64,000 bases of DNA from JAVVHH01 sp965276815. Its GTDB lineage: Bacteria; Pseudomonadota; Alphaproteobacteria; Acetobacterales; Acetobacteraceae. The stretch is from contig CBDIBE010000010.1 of assembly GCA_965276815.1 (NCBI GenBank), forward strand, positions 558,001 to 622,000, written 5' to 3'. The notes under the pieces were generated by a model, which saw nothing but the letters and a program-made list of their open reading frames with translations, was not told the DNA's origin and did no database searches. Both the position numbers and the translations under genes were made by a program. Shown in pieces: positions 1 to 8,155 of this stretch; position 1 is the stretch's first letter; each line of letters opens with the position of its first letter.

Positions 1-24
1 GTGCCACGTTTGCGAGCTATTTGA
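1..24 (+). CDS. 3' tail of an upstream phage gene (partial)
   Basis: The first seven codons of the window are open and end in TGA at 22-24. That stop overlaps the TTG start of the next gene (TTGA), the same stop-start overlap used throughout this block. The fragment is too short to identify. It is read as the end of a preceding tail gene only because of its position. Confidence 0.4.
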   Translation: MPRLRAI

Positions 25-773
25 CCAGCAGACGGAGCTCCTCTTCCTCCTCGGCGGCATCGACCGGCACGGCCGGCACGGCCACTTCATTTGCCGTAAC
101 GGCTGCCGCAAGCTCAGGCACGCCAAGCAGCGCACTTTCGCTGAGCCTTGCACCGAACGGTGGGTTCTGGCCAACTGACTCGATTACGCTGGCCGCTTCT
201 GGCGTGTCCGGATCGTTCTCGCCCGCTACGGCCACGCCGAGCGCAGGCAGCGTCGCCGCAGTGCCGGTCAGCTTCACGCCGAGTACGGGCGGGCTCGCGA
301 CGATTACCGCGACGAGCCTCGCGGGGCTGTCGGCACCAGCCGCCGTGTATTGCCCCGTCTTTGCCGGGGCGAGTGGAACCGCGGGAACCATGGCGGTGAC
401 GCAGAGCTTCGGCAATCGGCGACCGTTTCAGAGGGATGTCGCGAGCGGGAACCCGGCGGGGTTTGCCACGGGTTGGAACAAAGGCTGGGGCGAAGTCCAA
501 CTTACGATTACGCCAAGTGGTGCAAGTGCTGGCGTGTTCGCCCGGCTTTATGACGCCGACAGTACCGGTGTGACGGGCGCGTCTGGGACCGGTACGGAAC
601 TGACGAGCGGGCCGGTGCAGATCTGGGGCACCGTGACGGCGGGAAGCCAGTCGATCTACCCAAATCTGCCAACATCGTCATCCAGGACCAGTTCGACTGG
701 AATCAGTTCCTCGGCGGTCACGCGACCATGCTATCACGGCTGCATTACGTTCGCAGTCGGTTCCGTTTCCTAA
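21..773 (+). CDS. Phage tail-type protein, upstream frame, N-terminal Ig-like module
   Basis: This 250-residue frame starts with TTG overlapping the upstream stop. After a Ser-rich leader it has one Ig-like, Thr/Ser/Gly-rich beta module at about residues 25-110. A similar module opens the protein at 2504. From about residue 213 the frame turns into unlikely protein rich in Ser and Arg, while the -1 frame becomes clearly coding (reads KSANIVIQDQFDW). The switch coincides with the heptamer CCCAAAT at 659-665. The natural product is probably a fusion running on to 2500; a sequencing error or inactivating frameshift is the alternative. The role as a tail fibre or tip protein is inferred from context. 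Confidence 0.6.
   Translation: MTSRRSSSSSSAASTGTAGTATSFAVTAAASSGTPSSALSLSLAPNGGFWPTDSITLAASGVSGSFSPATATPSAGSVAAVPVSFTPSTGGLATITATSLAGLSAPAAVYCPVFAGASGTAGTMAVTQSFGNRRPFQRDVASGNPAGFATGWNKGWGEVQLTITPSGASAGVFARLYDADSTGVTGASGTGTELTSGPVQIWGTVTAGSQSIYPNLPTSSSRTSSTGISSSAVTRPCYHGCITFAVGSVS
659..665 (+). other. Candidate -1 ribosomal frameshift site (CCCAAAT)
   Basis: The heptamer reads C CCA AAT in the upstream frame, which fits the X XXY YYZ slippery consensus. After a -1 slip the codons are CCC AAA TCT, giving Pro-Lys-Ser, and the downstream frame stays open to 2500. A short hairpin (CCAGT, loop TCG, ACTGG) lies at 688-700, about 22 bases downstream. This is farther than usual, so the stimulator is uncertain. 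The fused protein would be about 826 residues. Confidence 0.45.
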
Positions 774-2500
774 TGAGCGCGGGTGACGCGGCGCATGGCG
801 AGTATGGCAACAACCATCGTGGTCCGACTTTTACCGGGCAGGGCACTTGGTCGGTCGTGAATGGAGCGGTACAAATTAGGCTTCCCTTCACGCATGACGG
901 CGGCACGACGCTGCTGGCCTATGCGTGGACGGAGGCGACCAATAGCAATGCCGAGCTCAACGCCACCATTACCGAGGCTACGGCCACGCCAGGTCAGCTC
1001 CGGGCGCTGTTTGGGGTGCGGCTCGCCGGCAACCGGTTCCAGCGCGGGCGGCTCGATACGCGCAATACGACGGTGCCGCCCTCCAGTGGAAGCTACTCCG
1101 AGCAGCCAGGAGTCGCGATCACGCTGGACGCCAGCATTGGCGTGACCATCGACAACACCAATAATGCCATAGTCCTGACTTGCGCCAATACGACGGGCAC
1201 GGGAACGATCAGCTTCATGGACGGCACATCCATGACCCCCGCCCAGACGCAGGGGTTTACCATCCAGTTCGGTTCGGACTTCAACCTGGATGGTCAAAGC
1301 CTGGGCGGCACTTGTGTCTCGCTGGTCGATGATCGGACCGACCTTCCGGGGGTTAACTATGGCTGGCCGATGCGGGCTCACCTGGATATTTATGCCCCGC
1401 CGCCGTCACCAGCTGCGCAGACGCTCGGGTTCAACGCGCCGGCCACGGCGGTGGTGACCGGTGGTTTTCTCGCGCTCTCTGGCCCGGCCGGGACTGGCAC
1501 GGCGGCGAGCGGAGTCCAGGTCGCCATCAATGGCGGCGCCAAGGTGACGCCCTTCGGGTTGAACCTTTACCAAGACAACTCCTGGGATGGTCTGATAGTC
1601 GCACCGGCCACGGTTGCCGCCAGCAACACGATCGCAGTCTATCCGGCCGGACTGACCACGCCGAGCGCCACAGGAACATTCCGCACGGCCAGCCGGGCTG
1701 CGTTGTTGGGAGCATCGCCTGCGGGGACCGACCTCGCTTATGCCGGGCTGAACGCGACCGAAGTGGCGAGTTGCATCTTCTCGTTCAATGCAATGAACGC
1801 CGGCACAATGTGGCAGGATTCGGGCCGCGCCCAGCCCATCACCGGCAATTTGCAGGGCGTCCGCGCCTGGGACGACGAGATGGGTAATGCCGGTAACCGG
1901 CTGACCCCGACCAACGCCAGCGCGGTGCCGCCCTCGCTCGACTTTGGAGCGCAGGGGAGCAACGGGTATGGGACCGGCTACAACCTGATCGGCTGCGGCC
2001 CTGCCATCGTGTTCGAGCCGGTGGCCGCCTTCAGCTATAACGGGATGGCGGCGAGCGGACCGGCGCCCATGCTGGCGCAGCTAAACGGCGACTTCACCAT
2101 CCTGACCGTGTTCCGGGTGCATGTCGATCAACCATGGATCTTCAACGGCCCGCATGGCGGCATCGCCATCGGCATCGGCAACGGGGTCGCGAACGTCTAC
2201 CGCGGCAGCAATACCTTGCCGATCCCTGCAGCGTCCTGGGGCATTAGCGACAACTATGGTTGCATGATCATTCGCTATCAGGCTTCAACCGACACGCTCA
2301 AGGCGGACATCCGAGGAACTACGGGCACTCCATTCTCGCATGTCGGCACGGCGCCAAATACGACGCTCGGGCTGAACTCGTTCCTGATGGAACCGTCCTA
2401 CGGCTGGGGCTCCAATATGCTCCTGCAAGGCTTCAACAGCTATATCTCGGACGCGAGCACGGCGAGCCTGCTTGCCACTGTCGCGCCGATCTGGGGATAG
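728..2500 (+). CDS. Phage tail/fibre protein, downstream frame
   Basis: This frame is open from upstream of 660. The first ATG is at 728 and yields 590 residues, but that ATG lies inside continuous coding sequence and has no good ribosome binding site, so translation probably enters from the upstream frame. The protein is Gly/Thr/Ala-rich and beta-like. The last ~150 residues (from about 445: TILTVFRVHVDQPW through SYISDAS) resemble the concanavalin/LamG lectin fold found at the ends of phage fibres. That similarity is a visual impression. It sits directly before the beta-helix protein. Receptor or carbohydrate binding is inferred, with no catalytic motif seen. Confidence 0.65.
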   Translation: MLSRLHYVRSRFRFLMSAGDAAHGEYGNNHRGPTFTGQGTWSVVNGAVQIRLPFTHDGGTTLLAYAWTEATNSNAELNATITEATATPGQLRALFGVRLAGNRFQRGRLDTRNTTVPPSSGSYSEQPGVAITLDASIGVTIDNTNNAIVLTCANTTGTGTISFMDGTSMTPAQTQGFTIQFGSDFNLDGQSLGGTCVSLVDDRTDLPGVNYGWPMRAHLDIYAPPPSPAAQTLGFNAPATAVVTGGFLALSGPAGTGTAASGVQVAINGGAKVTPFGLNLYQDNSWDGLIVAPATVAASNTIAVYPAGLTTPSATGTFRTASRAALLGASPAGTDLAYAGLNATEVASCIFSFNAMNAGTMWQDSGRAQPITGNLQGVRAWDDEMGNAGNRLTPTNASAVPPSLDFGAQGSNGYGTGYNLIGCGPAIVFEPVAAFSYNGMAASGPAPMLAQLNGDFTILTVFRVHVDQPWIFNGPHGGIAIGIGNGVANVYRGSNTLPIPAASWGISDNYGCMIIRYQASTDTLKADIRGTTGTPFSHVGTAPNTTLGLNSFLMEPSYGWGSNMLLQGFNSYISDASTASLLATVAPIWG

Positions 2501-2503
2501 GCG

Positions 2504-5500
2504 ATGACCACTATTCTCAAGGGGCGGAAGCTTGCCGGCAAGGCATGGTCGATCAACCAGCCGACATCGTCAGGCGGCGGCTCGGCGTCAGCACTATCTT
2601 ACACCACGTCGCTCTCGTCCGCTTCCGGCACAATCGGCACTCCGGTTACGGTGACCTTCAGCCCGAACGGCACCTGGGCGAACGGCCAGACCATCACCCC
2701 GACTGACCCAGGCCTGACCGGCGGCTTTACGGCTGGTGTAGGAGGCACGCTTTCCGGGGGCGTTTTGGTTCCGACCGTGGGCAGCAACGGCCCCGCGACG
2801 CTCATCTTTACTTCCAGTGCGGCCGGAACGGGGACGATCAACTCGACCACCTCTGGTGGCCTCACAAACACGAGTGGCGCACAAACTTACCAGGCCGTTG
2901 CGGGCGGTGCGACTCTAACCGACTTCACATTGGCCCAGCCAAAGCCAGCTCATCCGCAAATGGGTTTCAATGCGGCGGTCGGCTACTGCACACCGCTGGG
3001 CGGCATCGGGCCGTTCCGCTGGTCGCTCTCCGGCAACAGCAACTACCAGATCGACGGCACTGAGGCACGTATCTCCGGCACTGGAGGCGCGCTCGGCACT
3101 ACATCGGACGTCGTCTCGATTACTTGTCAAAATGGGCGTGGCACTGTCGTTACCAGAAACGTGACTATCGCCAAGCAGACCGATAATAGCGCGAACATTT
3201 TCTGCAACTACTCGACCCACGTCAGTGCGGCGGTCAACAGCAACCCGCAGCTCTTTTGGGCCTCGGGCTTCCCGGTGCAGGCGTTCGACGCCAGCGGGCA
3301 ATACAACAGCAACAGTCTAACCGTGACCGACCCGACCGGGCATTGGGTGTCCTTCTACGGCAGCATCTCGACGCCGAATGGCGACCCCACGCAATTCCCG
3401 CCAGTCGGTAGCTATCCGCTGGTCTGCACGCTGAACAACGGCACTACTACGCTGACCCTGGACCTCACGATCACAGTCGATCCGATCGTTGAGCCGACGA
3501 TCGAATTTAACCCGATCACCGTCACTGCGGCAACGCCGGTCGGGACGTCGATTGGCAACGCGCTCGCGACGACGCCTTTCAACACTCCGGTACGCGCGAT
3601 TAGCGACCCGAGCGGCAACTTCAAAGTCAATCTGACCAAGGGCAACGTCGTGGTGGCGCAGGCGCTCACGGCGGGGACCTTCCCGGTCGCCCTCACGGTC
3701 AGCGACGGCGCGGCGACCACGACCACGACATACAATATCACGGTCGGTGCCGGAGTCATCCTGAGCCCGGGCTTGATGCAGATGTCGGTGAACCCAAACT
3801 TGACCAATGCCACCTCGGCAATCGGCCAAGTGATCGGGACGCCGACAATGACCGGCGGATATTTGGGTGGTACTTGGTCGTTCGCCGATCCGACGGGCTA
3901 CAATGCCAACGCTACGCTGGGCTATTTCGCGTGCCCGGCCCGGCTGACACAAAACGCTAACACGGGCCAGATCACCAATCAGGGGCCGCTGTCGCCCGCG
4001 CTGGTGTTGAATTCAGATGGCTCGCTGGGGGAGGGACCTTTCCCGCTGGCGGTTACCTGGACTGACGGCATCCATACCTGCCAACAGACGTTTCAGGTTC
4101 CGGTCGCCTGGGCGCCGGAGACAGTCTATTACGTTGGCCAAGGCGCATCCACGACCTATGGCGCGCAAGGCCTCGAGACGATCGCCGCGGCCCGCCAGCT
4201 GTGCCAAGCTTCCCACGCCGACACCAAACACTTTAAAGTACTCGCGAACACCAACTCCGAATATTACACCGGCGATAATGGGCCGAACGTTGGGCTTACG
4301 CTACAAAGCTGGGTCGGACCGGTTATTCTCGAAGGCATCGGGGCGAGTGGCATTGCGCAGCCGCGCGGCGGCGGCCCGATGTCCGGGGCGCTCGCCAACG
4401 CTTTTGGCGGCGGCGACGCCTACGGCAAGGGCTGGCAGGTCTTCGGGACCGGCGACGCCAAGGTCATCAACTTCGAAATTTCCGGCGTCCATGGCGGCGG
4501 CCTGTCCGATGGCCTCGAAGGCCTCCGCAAAGACGGCCAGACCTATGGCAACCTGCAAGTCCTGCAATGCTACATCCACGATTGTGACAACGGGATTGAG
4601 ACCGGGGTCTGCCACGGCTCGATCGGAGTGGATCAGACCGAGATTGCCAACTGCGGGACGTCGCACGTCAGCTCGGGCGCTTGCCACAATCTCTATGTCG
4701 GTATCGTGTCGAACTTTGTCATGACGCGTTCGACCTCGCGCCGCGCAACGCTCGGGCACATGCTGAAGTGTCGCGCCGCCAAGGCCGTCGTGAACGCGAG
4801 CAACTTCCTGGCGACGACAGGCGGCCAAGAGTCCTGTGCTATGGACCACTGTAATGCCGGAGTTGTGACGGTCACCAACTGCAACGTCCAAAAAGCGATC
4901 ATGGCGCAGAACGAGAATTGCATCCAGTATTGCTCGGAGCGTGACTTCGGGGTGCCCGGCGCATCTTACCTGGATGTATTTCCTTGGGAGCAAAATTCGC
5001 TCACCGTCAACGGCGGCAATATCGACGTGATGACCATGGGCGGAGCTAATTATGGCACGCCGAACGGAGTCAGTTATTTCCGGTGCCAGGATCCCTATGG
5101 GGCATGGATGCCGGCGCCGCAACTGAACGGTGTGTCGATGTATCTCAACCCGGCAGCGACGCGTACTTGGACCTTCGTTGCAGTGGGCAACACGAACCAG
5201 GATACAACACCGGCTTATCAGCCGGTCGAGACGAGCCCGTTCACGCGCTCGCTGCCGTTCGTGCCGACTACGGCGCGCCCGTTCTTGTCCGGTACGCTGC
5301 CGGTCATGGGCGAGTTCCGCTTCGTGACCGAATATGGCGAGAGCTACTACCCGAACTTTGAGAATGTGCAGCAATTGCAACGGCTGAACGACTATCAGAT
5401 CGCGCACAATTCTGCTGTGGGGACGGTGATCGACACGCTCTCGGCGACGGGCTGCACCTTCTATGAGATTAGCGGCCCGTCGGGCGCGATCAGTCCGTTT

Positions 5501-5764
5501 GGGACCGGCACTACATGGTCCATTGTGACGACCGAGAGCGAGTTCAACTATGGCGGCGCGACCGGGACGGCCTGGGCGCCTACTGGCCGGTACGCAATTA
5601 CCAGCAGTTCGAACGGAACTGGGACGCTAACTTTGGCGCAGACGCCAGCCGCGGCCGGGGTCGACTACGTGTGCTTGCGCGCGACCGGACCAGCCGGCTC
5701 GACGTCGGGTTCCGGCGCTAGCCCGGCGGTGTCGGACTTTCGCTACGCGGTTGTCCTGACCTAG
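2504..5764 (+). CDS. Phage tail spike-like protein, Ig-like modules plus parallel beta-helix
   Basis: The protein has 1086 residues and starts at the ATG three bases after the preceding stop. After a short basic N-terminus and a Gly/Ser linker come an Ig-like module (about 30-130) similar to the one at the start of the block, and further cadherin/Ig-like repeats (about 140-520). A Cys- and Asn-rich stretch at about 640-860 has short alternating strands typical of right-handed parallel beta-helices, as in pectate-lyase-like tail spikes. The C-terminal ~200 residues form another beta-rich domain. A host-surface-binding or depolymerising spike is inferred from fold and position; catalytic residues cannot be assigned by eye. 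Confidence 0.7.
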   Translation: MTTILKGRKLAGKAWSINQPTSSGGGSASALSYTTSLSSASGTIGTPVTVTFSPNGTWANGQTITPTDPGLTGGFTAGVGGTLSGGVLVPTVGSNGPATLIFTSSAAGTGTINSTTSGGLTNTSGAQTYQAVAGGATLTDFTLAQPKPAHPQMGFNAAVGYCTPLGGIGPFRWSLSGNSNYQIDGTEARISGTGGALGTTSDVVSITCQNGRGTVVTRNVTIAKQTDNSANIFCNYSTHVSAAVNSNPQLFWASGFPVQAFDASGQYNSNSLTVTDPTGHWVSFYGSISTPNGDPTQFPPVGSYPLVCTLNNGTTTLTLDLTITVDPIVEPTIEFNPITVTAATPVGTSIGNALATTPFNTPVRAISDPSGNFKVNLTKGNVVVAQALTAGTFPVALTVSDGAATTTTTYNITVGAGVILSPGLMQMSVNPNLTNATSAIGQVIGTPTMTGGYLGGTWSFADPTGYNANATLGYFACPARLTQNANTGQITNQGPLSPALVLNSDGSLGEGPFPLAVTWTDGIHTCQQTFQVPVAWAPETVYYVGQGASTTYGAQGLETIAAARQLCQASHADTKHFKVLANTNSEYYTGDNGPNVGLTLQSWVGPVILEGIGASGIAQPRGGGPMSGALANAFGGGDAYGKGWQVFGTGDAKVINFEISGVHGGGLSDGLEGLRKDGQTYGNLQVLQCYIHDCDNGIETGVCHGSIGVDQTEIANCGTSHVSSGACHNLYVGIVSNFVMTRSTSRRATLGHMLKCRAAKAVVNASNFLATTGGQESCAMDHCNAGVVTVTNCNVQKAIMAQNENCIQYCSERDFGVPGASYLDVFPWEQNSLTVNGGNIDVMTMGGANYGTPNGVSYFRCQDPYGAWMPAPQLNGVSMYLNPAATRTWTFVAVGNTNQDTTPAYQPVETSPFTRSLPFVPTTARPFLSGTLPVMGEFRFVTEYGESYYPNFENVQQLQRLNDYQIAHNSAVGTVIDTLSATGCTFYEISGPSGAISPFGTGTTWSIVTTESEFNYGGATGTAWAPTGRYAITSSSNGTGTLTLAQTPAAAGVDYVCLRATGPAGSTSGSGASPAVSDFRYAVVLT

Positions 5765-5773
5765 TGGTCCGAT

Positions 5774-5799
5774 CCAGACGCTTGGATCCGAGCGTCTGG
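5774..5799 (+). terminator. Hairpin after tail spike gene
   Basis: A perfect 9-bp inverted repeat (CCAGACGCT / AGCGTCTGG) with an 8-base loop begins nine bases after the spike stop codon. There is no T-run after it, so it is either a weak or Rho-assisted terminator or an mRNA-stabilising hairpin. The rest of 5765-5986 contains no convincing gene. Confidence 0.45.
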
Positions 5800-5986
5800 T
5801 GAACCAGTCTACCAAACAGTAATTAGTGGTGAACATCTGGCGTTCCTTCCCTCAGATTTCTATTACTGCCGCGTTCCTCACGGATAGGACGGTCCGCTCT
5901 CGCAAGCTCACGGCATCCGCTCCTTTGCTGACATCACTCTTATTACTTGCCGGATCCAAGCCACGCAGAACGGAGGTCAGGTCGAT

Positions 5987-6403
5987 GTGCTCGATGGTAA
6001 CGCTATGATAGCGAACCCGGGCGGACTCGATCCTCGCCCGCGTTTCGACGGGCGTATGGCGATCCATGCGGCGTTGTCGGCGATCTTGGCCTGGATCGCC
6101 ATACGATTGGCGTGGCCGGACAATACATTTTCCACTTCGCACGCCTGGGAGGTGATGTCGCATATGGCCTCCGAGAATATTTGGGCGATGTGGTTCTGGG
6201 GTGTCGCAACGGTTGGGTTCGCGGGCCTCGTCACCGACCGGGCCGTGGTTCGGCTTATTAGCGCGCTGACTATTGCGACCGCACATGGGACGTTTGCCGG
6301 GTGCTTGATGCTGGGCAGCATCTCGCCGGGTTCCGGCACCTACGCGATCATCGCCGCGCTTGGGTATTATCTGGCGTTCCGCCGTGCTCACGCGGGTCTT
6401 TAA
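5987..6403 (+). CDS. Small phage membrane protein, four predicted TM segments (holin-like)
   Basis: The protein has 138 residues. GTG at 5987 is chosen because GGAGGT ends nine bases upstream; an internal ATG at 6005 is the alternative. Hydrophobic segments lie at about residues 24-43, 63-82, 88-109 and 117-132, with short charged loops. It opens the run of overlapping small genes that ends in the cell-wall hydrolase, which suits a holin or accessory lysis membrane protein. No family was recognised, so the role is positional inference. Confidence 0.55.
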   Translation: MLDGNAMIANPGGLDPRPRFDGRMAIHAALSAILAWIAIRLAWPDNTFSTSHAWEVMSHMASENIWAMWFWGVATVGFAGLVTDRAVVRLISALTIATAHGTFAGCLMLGSISPGSGTYAIIAALGYYLAFRRAHAGL

Positions 6404-6425
6404 ATCTCTTCGACGTGTCAGTGCT

Positions 6426-6797
6426 ATGCTGATGCAGCGCGAGACTTGGTGGTATGAGTTTTGGAGTAGTGTCAATGCTCTTTTATGGGCGTCACTCTCC
6501 GCCGCAGGTAAAGCAAATCTGCCCCTGATGCACGTTTCGCTGCATGAAGGTGGGGATAGGCCATGGCACGCCACAGCATTCGCGCTTGGGATCGCGCAGA
6601 TCGTATTTCTTATGTGCAATGAGCGACGGCTGCGGTGGATCGCCGCTATGCTCATGTGCTGGTTCTGGGGCGCGCTCGCTTTGGCAATTTGGGTCGCCCA
6701 GCCTTGGACTCTGTGGCAACCAGCGGCGGTGATTTGTGCTGGGTGGTGCGGGGCGAACACGGTCTCGATCTTGCGTTTGCTGCGGCCGTTTCGATGA
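6426..6797 (+). CDS. Small phage membrane protein
   Basis: The protein has 123 residues from ATG 6426. A TTG at 6360 in the same frame would overlap the preceding gene, and neither start has a clear ribosome binding site. The sequence is Trp-rich, with hydrophobic segments at about residues 12-28, 48-65, 70-90 and 95-112 and a basic C-terminus. The stop overlaps the next start (ATGA). It is the second candidate holin/antiholin-type protein of the cassette, with no homologue recognised. Confidence 0.5.
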   Translation: MLMQRETWWYEFWSSVNALLWASLSAAGKANLPLMHVSLHEGGDRPWHATAFALGIAQIVFLMCNERRLRWIAAMLMCWFWGALALAIWVAQPWTLWQPAAVICAGWCGANTVSILRLLRPFR

Positions 6798-7225
6798 GTG
6801 AACTAGAGGGTAGCCCATGGTGGGTCATCGCAGCCGCTGCCTTGCCAAGTGTGGCGAGTGGACTTTGGGTGTTCTGGCGATGGTGGGTCGAGCGCGGTGA
6901 CAAAATCGGCGAGAGCGCGCGTGCAAGGGAGCAGGTTCTATTTCGCGATCTTGAGGCGCAACGCGCGGCATTGTCGCGCGAGCAGGCCGAGTTGTTCGAC
7001 CGGCTTCGCAAGGAGCTCACGCGGACCCAGCTTCGTCTCGCAGAGCTGGAGCAGGACCGCGACCGTGGATGGGATCTCGCCCGATGGTGGAACCAGCGGG
7101 CGCATGAGCTGCGGCATGCGGGGCTGAATGCACAAGCAATGGTTGCCGGATTCTGCTCGCGAGAAGGTGTTGATGTTCCCAATTGGCCGGGCATGGACTT
7201 GCCCGGATTAGAGGAGACGAAATGA
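6794..7225 (+). CDS. Rz-like inner-membrane coiled-coil protein
   Basis: The protein has 143 residues and its ATG overlaps the preceding stop. One hydrophobic N-terminal anchor (about 8-28) is followed by a long Glu/Arg/Gln-rich helix (about 38-105) with heptad-like Leu spacing, then a short Pro-rich tail. One membrane anchor plus a periplasmic coiled coil is the usual form of an i-spanin (Rz) or a phage DUF2746-like protein. Together with the downstream lipoprotein it could make a two-component spanin. That pairing is inference. Confidence 0.5.
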   Translation: MSELEGSPWWVIAAAALPSVASGLWVFWRWWVERGDKIGESARAREQVLFRDLEAQRAALSREQAELFDRLRKELTRTQLRLAELEQDRDRGWDLARWWNQRAHELRHAGLNAQAMVAGFCSREGVDVPNWPGMDLPGLEETK

Positions 7226-7629
7226 CCACAATCGACTGGACTCCCATCTTACAGGCGGGTGTAGGCGCTTTGGCTGCGGTAATTCCGCCGTCCATCGCAT
7301 TATTTGCGGCATGGCTTAAGACGCACAACCATGCCGTGCTGGCGACTGCGGCGCAGGCCGCAGGGGGCGTGGCCTATGACAGTCTGGCGAGCGCCGCGAG
7401 AACAGGCGGCTTGGATTGGAGCGTCGCGCGCGCGACCGCAATCCAAGAAGGGCTACAGGCGCTGCAGACGATAACCCAGGAGAAGGTGACGCCAGCGCAC
7501 GAAGCGATGGTGATTGGCGCGTTGGGCGACCACTTGGCCGCCGACCCAAGCGTCGCCGTGGCCGGCAGCACGGCAGTCGCCACCGCGGCGCCCGGCGGGG
7601 CCGCGATCGCGCTCACTGCCGCGGCATAA
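7222..7629 (+). CDS. Small hydrophobic phage protein, possible holin
   Basis: The protein has 135 residues. ATG at 7222 overlaps the upstream TGA and follows GAGGAG at a good distance. There is one strong hydrophobic segment (about 10-33) and an Ala-rich amphipathic remainder ending in a low-complexity Ala/Thr/Gly tail. Size, a single anchor and position just ahead of lipoprotein and lysin genes fit a holin or phage structural membrane protein. No family signature was seen. Confidence 0.5.
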   Translation: MTTIDWTPILQAGVGALAAVIPPSIALFAAWLKTHNHAVLATAAQAAGGVAYDSLASAARTGGLDWSVARATAIQEGLQALQTITQEKVTPAHEAMVIGALGDHLAADPSVAVAGSTAVATAAPGGAAIALTAAA

Positions 7630-7675
7630 GCAACACCCGGCCCGGGTAGGGCATCACATCCACACGGAGACTATC

Positions 7676-8155
7676 ATGCAGCGCCGAGCTTTTCTCGCGT
7701 CGTCCGCGCTCGCCTTCTTGGCGGGCTGCACTGCCTCCACTACGTCCACGGCGATAGTCACGGCAACCGCCGCAGCCGACCTGAAACTGATTGCCGACGC
7801 CTGCCTGCCGCTCGCTACGGCAATCGCCGGCACGGCTGGCGTCTCGCCCGGAATGGTCGAACAGATCAATGTTGACGTCGCGCAGCTCGAGGCGGCAGCG
7901 GTGGCGGTTCAGCCCGGCGTCGCGGTTGCGATTGCAGCACCCAGTGTGTCCAGCGTGGCCAGCGTACTGAGCCATATCCTTGCTATGTTGTCCGGCTTCG
8001 CGTTGCCCTCCAACGTGACGGCAATACTGACTGCGGCGCAAACATTGTTGCCCCTCGTCGAGGCGGCGGTGGGTATCGCGGTGGCCGTCGCTGCCCGCGC
8101 CGGTACGATGACTCCCGACCAAGCGCGAGCGGTGCTGGCTTCGGGACTGCGCTAG
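7676..8155 (+). CDS. Phage-encoded lipoprotein
   Basis: The protein has 159 residues. The N-terminus is a textbook lipoprotein signal (MQRRAFLASSALAFLAGC) with the lipobox LAGC and the acylated Cys at residue 18. The mature part is Ala/Val-rich and helical, with almost no aromatic residues. The stop overlaps the GTG of the next gene. A phage lipoprotein here could be an outer-membrane spanin subunit, although it is longer than classic Rz1; alternatively it may alter the lysogen surface. Confidence 0.6.
   Translation: MQRRAFLASSALAFLAGCTASTTSTAIVTATAAADLKLIADACLPLATAIAGTAGVSPGMVEQINVDVAQLEAAAVAVQPGVAVAIAAPSVSSVASVLSHILAMLSGFALPSNVTAILTAAQTLLPLVEAAVGIAVAVAARAGTMTPDQARAVLASGLR

Noticed and set aside
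4301..5407. 368-codon minus-strand frame within the tail spike
   Set aside because: Arg/His-rich antisense shadow of a clear beta-helix gene.
5826..6008. 60-codon frame on the plus strand before the first membrane gene
   Set aside because: No ribosome binding site, sequence not protein-like, and it runs through the region that holds the GGAGGT for the GTG at 5987.
5852..6760. 302-codon minus-strand frame opposite the membrane genes
   Set aside because: Rich in Arg/His/Pro without any domain, and opposite two genes that form a coupled chain.
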